From: Cyrtodaria siliqua
Lineage: Eukaryota; Mollusca; Bivalvia; Adapedonta; Hiatellidae
Reading direction: 5' to 3'
Assembly: GCA_037043455.1 (NCBI GenBank)
Contig: JAWPHD010005100.1
Span: 62,001-126,000 of the forward strand
DNA length: 64,000 nt
Notes under the pieces: generated by a model
The model's database searches: none
What the model was told of the DNA's origin: nothing
What the model saw: the letters and a program-made list of their open reading frames with translations, nothing else
Translations under genes and position numbers: made by a program
Shown here: piece by piece, positions 11,640 to 23,300 of the stretch
Layout of the letters: every line of letters begins with the position of its first letter
Numbering within the stretch: the first letter of the stretch is position 1

Positions 11640-11950
11640 CTGCACAAAGTTTGTGTATTAAAACCTTTAAAGGCCTTTACTGCGCCAAAAACTACTCAAC
11701 CAGAACACGGTGAGGCTATGCGCAACTAGGCTTGGTACTGATCATGCCAAGTTCCGGCCATAACTCAGCCAAAAATCATTCAAACAGAACACGGCGTTGA
11801 TATGCACAACCAGGCATGGTAATGATCATCCCTGTCAAGTTTCATTGAAATCCAGGCAGGGGTTCAGGAAAACTAGTCCGGACAAAGTTTGTGACATACA
11901 GACAGACAGACAGCACGAAACCTCCTCAAAGTGGGAGGAGACATAATTAA
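11640..11950 (+). mobile_element. Non-autonomous element with ~130-bp internal repeats
   Basis: Two diverged units share 'CAACCAGAACACGG'/'CAAACAGAACACGG', 'GCACAACCAGGCATGGTA' and 'CTGATCATG'-type words. They are followed by (GACA)n and the end 'CCTCAAAGTGGGAGGAGACA'. This is the same architecture as the elements at 26083, 30395 and 32180. Confidence 0.6.
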
Positions 11951-12171
11951 ACAGTTGACTAAGTGGAGGGTAAATTTCAAAAAAGCTATTTCAATTAATG
12001 CCTCAGGACATCGATGATATAATACCATAATACTCGACACAAAGGCCGTATCATCTCCATCAATGATGAAAATAAACAATTAAATTAATGGAAATTAATA
12101 ATTGATCCGTTAATAGATCATAATTTTAGATCAACTGGTCATCGCTACTGGTCAGTTATCTATATGGTACT

Positions 12172-13048
12172 AGGGTAACTCGCCCTTAAGTCGAACTTGC
12201 CCCTGAATCGGACAGTTATTGATGGTCGAATATCTTTCTCAACTTTGTCAATATTACTATTACTATGTAAGGGAGGTAATCCAATGATTTCTTTCATTCA
12301 AAATAACAAGAATTATCCCCAATCTATTGATTTCTCTAGCTACCTTTATAGTCCGACTCAAGGGCAATGACATGTTGGACTTTGGGGTATGTCTAAATAT
12401 TTCTGCCCAAAAAACGAACACTGAAGTCAGGAACCAATACCCAGACTTTTTATACAAGAAGACATCTAAAATATGTAATTTTTGTAAGGACATTTATATA
12501 CATACATGAAGAAAAATAAGGACAATTTCTTTATTTGAGCTTATGGCAACATCGAATTGAACTGAATTGGGGTTTTAAGGTGCACCAACACATGAAAAGG
12601 TTACATGGCGCCTAAAGGCATGAACATGCCAGGCTCATCTTCCATGTACATCGAGATAAAATATGGAAAATGGGCCTAGAACCTTCTCACCCTGAATTGC
12701 AGAGTTGCTGCAAATTCTATCGTAGAAACTCCATTTACGCTGGAGCCACGTTATTGTTTTTCTGCCACTGCTCTTTTGATGCGAGCGAGATAGCACCTGA
12801 AACAATGCAGGGATCATGATGAAGACCTTTAATGAACATGAACAAAAAATGATGAAATGAACATGAATTTGGGGGGATTCTACCCCTCTGCCTATCCCTC
12901 CAAAGGGATCTGCAGTGGCCCTATTCTTTGCCCTGTGACCAAACGGGGGCCCCCGGAAACCACACGGGGCATGGCAACATAGAAGCAATTTTTATGATCC
13001 ACTACTGAAGTTGCAAAAAATGTCCGACTCAAGGGCGAATTTTGGTGA
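12172..13048. mobile_element. Possible TIR element containing a SINE-like repeat
   Basis: Near 12178 the sequence CGCCCTTAAGTCGAACTT is mirrored near 13020 by GTCCGACTCAAGGGCG. A second GTCCGACTCAAGGGC lies near 12352, so the true partner is uncertain. The interior from 12553 holds repeat S4. No target duplication was confirmed. Confidence 0.35.
12553..12990 (-). repeat. Dispersed repeat S4, copy 1
   Basis: It is an inverted relative of 23600-23985. Shared words (as complement) include 'GAGGATGAGCCTGG', 'CATATTTTATCTTGATGTA', 'CATGATGAAGACC' and 'CTACCCCTCTGC'. One end is built on (CAATT)n, as in SINEs with AT-rich tails. The minus frame at 12635-12988 is only a by-product. Confidence 0.6.
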
Positions 13049-13168
13049 GTGCGAAAAGTATGACGTAATCCCAGCAAAAACGACAGTTGACATCGAATGA
13101 TACATTAAACAGAGGAAGAAACCAGATGGTTTCAGCAAGCAGGAGCATGAACATAAATAGACAGAGGT

Positions 13169-14271
13169 GCAGTTACTGGAGGCAGATCGGTCAGTCTAAA
13201 TCGCTCTATCACAGTTACACATTATAACCAACACTTACCGAATAATGAAGTCAATATCATTGTTGGCTACTGTCACGGTTACTGGAGGCAGGATGTGCTC
13301 TATCATAGTCACACATCTATAACCAACACATACCTAATGATGAAGTCAATTATCATTGTTGGCTACTGTCACGGTTACTGGAGGCAGGATGTGCTCTATC
13401 ATAGTCACACATCTATAACCAACACATACCTAATGATGAAGTCAATTATCATTGTTGGCTATTGTCACAGTTACTGGAGGCAGGTTGTGCTCTGTCATAG
13501 TCATATATCTATAACCAACACTTACCTTATGATGAGCTCAATATCATTGTTGGCTACTGTCAGTTACTGGAGGCAGGTTGTGCTCTATCATAGTCACACA
13601 TCTATAACCAACACATACCTAATGATGAAGTCAATTATCATTGTTGGCTATTGTCAGTTACTGGAGGCAGGTTGTGCTCTGTCATAGTCATATATCTATA
13701 ACCAACACATACCTAATGATGAGCTCAATATCATTGTTGGCTATTGTCAGTTACTGGAGGCAGGTTGTGCTCTGTCATAGTCACACATCTATAACCAATA
13801 CATACCTAATGATGAAGTCAATTATCATTGTTGGCTATTGTCAGTTACTGGAGGCAGGTTGTGCTCTGTCATAGTCATATATCTATAACCACCACTTTCC
13901 TAATGATGAAGTCAATATCATTGTTGGCTATTGTCACAGTTACTGGAGGCAGGTTGTGCTCTGTCATAGTCATATATCTATAACCAACACATACCTAATG
14001 ATGAAGTCAATATCATTGTTGGCTATTGTCAGTTACTGGAGGCAAGTTGATCAGTCTACAGTACTTTCTACTGATACTGCACACAATCAATTTTGATTAT
14101 CACGGTAGACTGGTTTCCGAGGAAGGGTTTACTCTACCAGTCACACATCTATAGGCAATGCATACCTAATGATACAGTCAATATCACTGTTGGCTATTAT
14201 CACAGCTGTTGGATGCAGTTTGGTCAGCATAAATCGCTCTATCATAGTTACACAGTATACCCAACACTTAC
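13169..14271 (-). repeat. Tandem array derived from BCKDK exon 8 and its splice donor
   Basis: About ten diverged units of 93-97 bp, read on the minus strand, each carry the last ~50 bp of BCKDK exon 8, a splice donor and ~35 bp of the following intron. The core 'AATGATGAAGTCAAT' recurs near 13334, 13431, 13526, 13620, 13714, 13807, 13900 and 13995, with an edge unit near 13240 and an isolated one near 14166. Some copies keep the coding frame for [17 protein letters not shown]. Others have a 2-base loss (GTCAG for GTCACAG) or a 1-base gain (AATTATC). Donors are mostly GTATGT; the copy near 13900 has lost its GT. The true exon adjoins the array. Confidence 0.9.
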
Positions 14272-14361
14272 CTAATGATGAAGTCAATATCATTGTTGGC
14301 TATTGTCACAGTAACTGGAGGCAGGTTGTCCAAAGAGTCTATATGGGTCTCTATTGTTGCC
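14272..14361 (-). CDS. BCKDK: BCKDK exon 8 (residues 278-308)
   Basis: TTTCAG precedes 14361 and the donor is AG|GTAAGT at 14271. It completes a split Arg codon, encodes [26 protein letters not shown] and ends two bases into the next Arg. It covers the end of the N-box helix and the strand before the first glycine-rich loop. The 3' half of this exon has been copied into the array at 13169-14271. No exon 9 was found in the remaining 14.2 kb to the left. Confidence 0.93.
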
Positions 14362-17300
14362 CTGAAACAGAAACAAGGGAGTTAAAACAATTTTGCAATT
14401 GCTTCAATATAGGCCACCACTCTTAAGAACCTATTTTTGGATTTGAGCTGTAAAAATGCTATAAAATAAAACGAGCAGTTTTACATTTGAAAGTCCTGTT
14501 GTTCTGCCAGATAACCAGACAACAGGCTCTCCTAGACATCCAACTGATACTTCCTACCCGCCTGACAATAGGCACTCCTAGACATGTCATCCAACTGATA
14601 CTTCCCACCCGCCCTGACAATAGGCACTCCCAGACATCCAACTGATACTTCCTACCCGCCCTGACAATAGGCACTCCTAGACATCCTACCCGCCTTGACA
14701 ATAGGCACTCCCAGACATTCAACTGATACTTCCTACCCGCCCTGACAACAGGCACTCCCAGACATCCAACTGATACTTCCTAGCCACCCTGACAATAGGC
14801 ACTCCTAGACATCCAACTGATACTTCCTACCCGACCTGACAATAGGCACTCCTAGACATCCAACTGATACTTCCTACCCGACCTGACAATAGGCACTCCT
14901 AGACATCCAACTGATACTTCCTACCCGACCTGACAATAGGCACTCCTAGACAGCCAACTGATGCTTTCATACTTGCCATGACAATAGGCACTCCTAGACA
15001 TCCAACTGATACTTCCTACCCGACCTGACAATAGGCACTCCTAGACAGCCAACTGATGCTTTCATACTTGCCATGACAATAGGCACTCCTAGACATCCAA
15101 CTGATACTTTCTACCTGCCCAGATAATAGGCACTCCTAGACTTCCTACTCGTCCCGACAATAGGCACTCCTAGACACACAACTGATACTTCCTACCCGCC
15201 CCGACAATAGTCACTCCTAGGCACCCAACTGATACTTCCTACCCGCCCTGACAATAGGCACTCCTAGACACCCAACTGGTACTTCCTACCCGCCCTGACA
15301 ACAGGCACTCCCAGACATCCAACTGATACTTCCTAGCCACCCTGACAATAGGCACTCCTAGACATCCAACTGATACTTCCTACCCGACCTGACAATAGGC
15401 ACTCCTAGACATCCAACTGATACTTCCTATCCACCCTGACAATAGGCACTCCTAGACATCCAACTGATACTTCCTACCCGACCTGACAATAGGCACTCCT
15501 AGACAGCCAACTGATGCTTTCATACTTGCCATGACAATAGGCACTCCTAGACATCCAACTGACACGTTCTACCTGCCCAGATAATAGGCACTCCTAGACT
15601 TCCTACTCGTCCCGACAATAGGCACTCCTAGACACACAACTGATACTTCCTACCCGCCCCGACAATAGTCACTCCTAGGCACCCAACTGATACTTCCTAC
15701 CCGCCCTGACAATAGGCACTCCTAGACACCCAACTGGTACTTCCTACCCGCCCGTACAATAGGCAATCCTAGACATCCAACTGATACTTCCTACCCGCCC
15801 CGACAATAGTCACTCCTAGGCACCCAACTGATACTTCCTACCTGCCCCAACAATAGGCACTCCTAGACATCCAACTGATACTTCCTACCTGCCCCGACAA
15901 TAGGCACTCCTAGGCACCCAACTGATACTTCCTACCTGCCCTGACAATAGGAACTCCTAGACATCCAACTGATACTTCCTACCTGCCCCGACAATAGGCA
16001 CTCCTAGACATCCAACTGATACTTCCTACCTGCCCCGACAATAGGCACTCCTAGACATCCAACTGATACTTCCTACCTGCCCCGACAATAGGCACTCCTA
16101 GACATCCAACTGATACTTCCTACCCACCCTGACAATAGGCACTCCTAGACATCCAACTAATACTTCCTACCTGCCCTGACAATAGGCTCTCCTAGACATC
16201 CAACTGATACTTCCTACCCACCCTGACAACAGGTTCTCCTAGACATCCAACTGATACTTCCTACACACCCTGACAATAGGCTCTCCTAGACATCCAACTA
16301 ATACTTCCTAGCCACCCTGACAATAGGTTCTCCTAGACATCCAACTGATACTTCCTACCTGCCCTAACAATAGGCACTCCTAGACATCCAACTGATACTT
16401 CCTACCCACCCTGACAATAGGTTCTCCTAGACATCCAACTGATACTTCCTACCCTCCCTGACAATAGGCTCTCCTAGACATCCAACTGATACTTCCTACC
16501 TGCCCTGACAATAGGCTCTCCTAGACATCCAACTGATACTTCCTACCTGCCCTGACAATAGGCTCTCCTAGACATCCAACTGATACTTCCTACCTGCCCT
16601 GACAATAGGCACTCCTAGGCACCCAACTGATACTTCCTACCTGCCCTGACAATAGGCTCTCCTAGACATCCAACTGATACTTCCTACCTGCCCTGACAAT
16701 AGGCTCTCCTAGACATCCAACTGATACTTCCTACCCGCCCTGACAATAGGCACTCCTAGACATCCAACTGATTCTTCCTACCCTCCCTGACAATAGGCAC
16801 TCCTAGACATCCAACTGATACTTCCTACCTGCCCTGACAATAGGCACTCCTAGACATCCAACTGATACGTCCTACCCACCCTGACAATAGGCAATCCTAG
16901 ACATCCAACTGATACTTCATACCCGCCCTGACAATAGGCTCTCCTAGACATCCAACTAATACTTCCTACCCGACCTGACAATAGGTTCTCCTAGACATCC
17001 AACTGATACTTCCTACCCGACCTGACAATAGGCACTCCTAGACATCCAGCTGATACTTCCTACCCGACCTGACAATAGGCACTCCTAGACATCCAACTGA
17101 TACTTCCTACCCACCCTGACAATAGGCTCTCCTAGACATCCAACTGATACGTCCTACCCACCCTGACAATAGGCAATCCTAGACATCCAACTGATACTTC
17201 CTACCTGCCCTGACAATAGGCTCTCCTAGACATCCAACTATTACTTCCTACCCGACCTGACAATAGGTTCTCCTAGACATCCAACTGATACTTCCTACCC

Positions 17301-20300
17301 GACCTGACAATAGGCACTCCTAGACATCCAGCTGATACTTCCTACCCGACCTGACAATAGGCACTCCTAGACATCCAACTGATACTTCCTACCCACCCTG
17401 ACAATAGGCTCTCCTAGACATCCAACTGATACTTCCTACCCACCCTGACAATAGTCACTCCTAGACATCCAACTGATACTTCCTACCCACCCTGACAATA
17501 GTCACTCCTAGACATCCAACTGATACTTCCTACCCTTCCTGATGATAGGCTCTCCTAGACATCCAACTGATACTTCCTACCCACCCTGACAATAGGCACT
17601 CCTAGACATCCAACTGATACTTCCTACCCGACCTGAAAATAGGTTCTCCTAGACATCCAACTGATACTTCCTACCCTTCCTGATGATAGGCTCTCCTAGA
17701 CATCCAACTGATACTTCCTACCCGACCTGACAATAGGCACTCCTAGACATCCAACTGATACTTCCTACCCGACCTGAAAATAGGTTCTCCTAGACATCCA
17801 ACTGATACTTCCTACCCAACCTGACAACAGGTTCTCCTAGACATCCAACTGATAATTCCTACCCGCCCTGACAATAGGCTCTCCTAGACATCCAACTGAT
17901 ACTTCCTACCCGACCTGACAATAGGCACTCCTAGACATCCAGCTGATACTTCCTACCCGACCTGACAATAGGCACTCCTAGACATCCAACTGATACTTCC
18001 TACCCACCCTGACAATAGGCTCTCCTAGACATCCAACTGATACGTCCTACCCACCCTGACAATAGGCAATCCTAGACATCCAACTGATACTTCCTACCTG
18101 CCCTGACAATAGGCTCTCCTAGACATCCAACTAATACTTCCTACCCGACCTGACAATAGGTTCTCCTAGACATCCAACTGATACTTCCTACCCGACCTGA
18201 CAATAGGCACTCCTAGACATCCAGCTGATACTTCCTACCCGACCTGACAATAGGCACTCCTAGACATCCAACTGATACTTCCTACCCACCCTGACAATAG
18301 GCTCTCCTAGACATCCAACTGATACTTCCTACCCACCCTGACAATAGTCACTCCTAGACATCCAACTGATACTTCCTACCCACCCTGACAATAGTCACTC
18401 CTAGACATCCAACTGATACTTCCTACCCTTCCTGATGATAGGCTCTCCTAGACATCCAACTGATACTTCCTACCCACCCTGACAATAGGCACTCCTAGAC
18501 ATCCAACTGATACTTCCTACCCGACCTGAAAATAGGTTCTCCTAGACATCCAACTGATACTTCCTACCCTTCCTGATGATAGGCTCTCTTAGACATCCAA
18601 CTGATACTTCCTACCCGACCTGACAATAGGCACTCCTAGACATCCAACTGATACTTCCTACCCGACCTGAAAATAGGTTCTCCTAGACATCCAACTGATA
18701 CTTCCTACCCGACCTGACAACAGGTTCTCCTAGACATCCAACTGATAATTCCTACCCGACCTGACAATAGGTTCTCCTAGACATCCAACTGATACTTCCT
18801 ACCCAACCTGACAATAGGCACTCCTAGACATCCAACTGATACTTCCTACCCGACCTGACAATAGGCACTCCTAGACATCCAACTGATACTTCCTACCCGA
18901 CCGGACAATAGGCACTCCTAGACATCCAACTGATACTTCCTACCCGCCCTGACAATAGGCTCTCCTAGACATCCAACTGATACTTCCTACCCGCCCTGAC
19001 AATAGGCTCTCCTAGACATCCAACTGATACTTCCTACCCGACCTGACAATAGGCTCTCCTAGACATCCAACTGATACTTCCTACCCGCCCTGACAATAGG
19101 CACTCCCAGACATCCAACTGATACTTCCTACCCGACCTGACAATAGGCACTCCTAGACATCCAACTGATACTTCCTACCCGCCCTGACAATAGGCACTCC
19201 CAGACATCCAACTGATACTTCCTACCCGACCTGACAATAGGCACTCCTAGACAACTGATACTTCCTACCCGCCCTAGGGGTTACAGGAACCAAAATTACT
19301 TAAAGGGACTGTCCGTAACTTTTAGCGCTGATAAAACACCCAATAATTATGTTCGCAAACATTATACACTAAACATTTTTCAATATTTACTAATTAAAAG
19401 CAAGATTGTTTAACGGAATTCAATCGCGGTACAAAAAATGCAAATCCACTTCGTGGGTTTGAACTCGCAGCCCAAACTCGCAGTAAAAATAAGTGTGCGT
19501 GAGCGTAAAGTTGTCGGAACTCGCTCCCAACTGAGCTAGGCGGGCTATACATATTACGCAATACATACTATGGTGAAAACCTAGTGCGCTATGGAAGTCA
19601 CGTGAACGCATAAAAGGTAAATATTGTGGGTCCCACTTTATTTACATTTAATAATTAAAACTTTTTTTTTCAAACTCACGAATGTATTCCTACATACTTC
19701 TTAGGGTCTATCCTCATGTTTTCATGTATACATTTCAATGAATAAAAGTCAGACAGTTATTTGGTTATGCTCAATATCTGCTTACTTACGGACAGTGTCC
19801 CTTTAAGCAGCCCTTACGATAATGCTATAAGGAAGCTAATGGCCAACTTTGGTTGTGCTAGGGTAAGAATTGTAAGAGATATAGACTTGTAAACACAGCT
19901 TACACGCAAAATTTGATGTGAAATGGGGCACATTTTATGGGCTATCATAATTTGGGTTCCATGGGAGCCCATGGGTTACAGGAACCAAAATTGCTTATGC
20001 AGCCCTTAAGATAATGCTACAAGGAAGCCCATGAACAAATTTGGTTGTGGTAGGATAAGAAATGTAAGAGATATACACTTGTAAACACAGCTTACACGCA
20101 AACCTTGTTGTGGGACGCCAACGCCAACGCCGACGCCGACCCCGTGGTGATTACATAAGCTCTCTTATTCTTCGAATAGTCGAGCTAAAAATGAAATTCA
20201 CTGATAATTCCCTGATTTTTCCCTGACTGAAAGGCGATTTTCCCTGATCTTTTCACAGAGTATATAGCTCAAATACAGCTGTATACGTATGGCCTCCAAC

Positions 20301-23300
20301 CTCCCCTTATAGCCATACCTTCACCACCATTAAGCCAAACACATTCTTTACTCAAATCTTTGGAGTTTTACAGGTTTTAAATTGCTTTATTAATATATTG
20401 CTAACAGTTTGAAGAAATACAGCTTTTTAATAAAGTCAGGAAGAGAAGCTACCAGTAGCCAAGATTTGTTCTCTCCAATCTTTGTAACATTCCCTGATAA
20501 TTCCCTGATTTTTTGCAAATTTTCAAATTCCCTGATTTTTCCCTGCAGGGAATTTTTTTCCACCCTTTTCCCTGTTTTCCCTGTTTTCCAGAGTCTGTGG
20601 CCACCCTGGATAAGCACTCCCAGACATCCAACTGATACTTCCTATCAAGTCTCATGAAAATTGGATGAACGGATGAATGCATGGATGTCAACCATTATCA
20701 TTTCCCCTCACCTTCAGCGGGGGATAAAAACATATATTTTCATTTCTATTCTATCTACTTCACTCAACTGCAAGTTGTAAAACTTTTGCAGGAATTATCG
20801 TGATTTAAAACAAGGGATGTGAAGATTTTGTAATTGATTAATCATTTTTATGAAACTCAATCGCATCTGATAACTGTTGACAATTACGAATCCACTATAA
20901 AAAGTCATGATGAATTTACAAAACTTTCAGAACATAAATAATATAAACATAAAGGCCACTCATCTCACTGGTATTCTTGTATTTACCACTTTAAAACCTA
21001 TTGGCTGTGTGTAGTTAATTTGTGCCATTGTTTGAGTAAATATGACATGCGTGACATCACATTTCAATAGATTCTTATACATTTTCTGTGTTTGGTGGGC
21101 TGAGCCATAACAATTTGAGACCAATATACTACTTAAAATTTGCTAATCACCAAGATTTCAATTCGACATTTTATTGTGGCTGGTATTCCAACCTATGCGT
21201 CGTATAAAGCGAACAATACCGTGACGGTCGACTGCATTTTATCATTCTGTGCTCAAAATATCTATACTTAAACCATATAAAAGAAACCACAAATATCTTC
21301 CATCTGGGTTGAAAAATAAGACGAGAAAGGCTTGGCGCTTAGCAAATTTTGAGTAATATATGTGTATACCATCGCAAATTTAATAAGGTTCAGGCAAAAT
21401 GTTCATCCTGACTGGATGGCTCATATAACGTTCCATTTCATTGGACTAAGTCAAATTAATGCCTGAACAAACGGATGGCAAATAACTCAAGATGGTGGCC
21501 CGAATGAATTGAATTGAATTGGATTTTATAGTCGCACCAACAGCTAAGGTCATATGGCGACTTTCCAGCTTCCATTGGTGGAGGAAGACCCCAGGTGCCC
21601 CTCCGGGCAATTTTCGTGCACGGGCGGGCACCTGGGTAGAACCACCGACGTTCCGCAAGCCAGCTGGATAGCTTCCTCACATAAAGATTCCTAGGCCCCT
21701 GAGGGATCGAACCTACAGCGGTGAGGGGATGGCCCGAATGAAAGAAATGCATAGGAATAGGTTTAAGTAGCCTGTACTTTTGATTTCTGACACGGTATAT
21801 CAACCTTTTAGTAGTCATAACGTTATTCAACCGCTCAGCTATCATATTGGCATTCAACAACATTTCCGACCAGTGAACGGTCACGGTATATCAACCTTTT
21901 AGTAGTCATAATGTTATTCAACGGCTCAGCTATCATACTGGCATTCAACAACATTTCCGACCAGTGAACAGTTGATATACCATCTCAAAATGTAACAATG
22001 TAAGGTCTGCTCAGAGATTTGTCAAAGTGAGCCGCACAACGAGACAACTTCTGAGAGTTTGTTTGTTCATTCAGAAGTATTTGGATGTCCAGGTGGTTTG
22101 ATAAGGTCATGAACATGCAGAAAAGGACCAACTTAAACAAGAAGAAGTATTGCTATGCAATACAATGTTCCCTACCAGTCATTGTGTGGTTATTTATTTT
22201 TTGGAGTATAATTAATTTTCTCCTTGTATTAAGTGGCACATGAACATGTAAATGCATAATGTAACGTATGAGCTACGGTACCCAGAGTTCGACACTAACG
22301 GTAGTCCGACCAGAATTTGCCTCGGACTACCTAGACCACCAAGCTGAGTAGTCCCGTCAACTACCTACTTCTGACAAAAACAAATAGACATAATCGTCAA
22401 CTTAGTAATAAAACATAACAAAGAAACAACTTTATTATAATTTTTCACCGAAGCTTGTTAAATCTCCTGTCCAAAGATGTTTTCACTTCGAAAACGCGTT
22501 TTTTGTGACAAAAACGAGTTGTTGCGACGTACGCATTTCACAGACATAACTGGTTTCCAGTAAGAATGTAAGTCTACAAAGCCGAGTTCAAGCACTCTGC
22601 TCATGACTGGTACCCATATAGTGAATATGAGAAGAGTACTCGGAAGAGTTCATTGCGTCCAGCATGTTTCATTACCAAAACTAGTTTTGACTTTAAATAA
22701 CAAATGAACAAATAAAGTAGCTATTAAGTTATTGTTGACTTAAATATTACAATTTTCGCCGAAATAAACGTCAAAGTAAAAAGTCAAATCTGTATGCTAG
22801 AAACAAGCCTTGGGACGAATCGTGTGACTAAAATAGATAAGTGCCTGACGGAACTGGCAATACCCAATAAAAAGACATTGGTTTTTACAAATTTCCATTT
22901 TTGAAGAAATGTGGAAATACTTGGGGACTAATTCTTTCAATCAAGAAAGTGAAATCAAATGAAGAGAAAAAGGAACATGGACGTCTCTAAGACAAAGAAA
23001 AAATGGTGTTTCAATGGTGACTCATGTACAACGATGAAAAGCATGAAATGACATGTAAGGACTCTCGAGGTGTGTCTGCGAGCATTTTATGTTTTTTTGT
23101 GGAATTCCCTTTTGTGAAATTCCATTGAAAGTGCATTTACAAAAGAAAAAAATTAGAACTCAAATAATCCTAAATATGTTTACATGTAACTTGCAGTGTA
23201 ATATGTTTACACCTTTATCTAGACTGTGCTATACTTGAATAATAAATAATTACTTGATAAAAGTGTGTACTGATTCATACCAAGCTTATGTCATATTCAA

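Noticed and set aside
13295..13874. Plus-strand frames of 130 and 77 codons with repeated [19 protein letters not shown] text
   Set aside because: They run antisense over the exon-8-derived tandem array; the periodicity comes from the repeat.
14459..14755. 98-codon minus-strand frame
   Set aside because: Lies over irregular units at the edge of the 47-bp minisatellite.
14518..19275. CRISPR-like array
   Set aside because: The 47-bp units are contiguous with no unique spacers, and the genome is eukaryotic.
21446..21884. Minus-strand frames of 70 and 142 codons
   Set aside because: They cross a SINE and a 92-bp duplication and show no domain.
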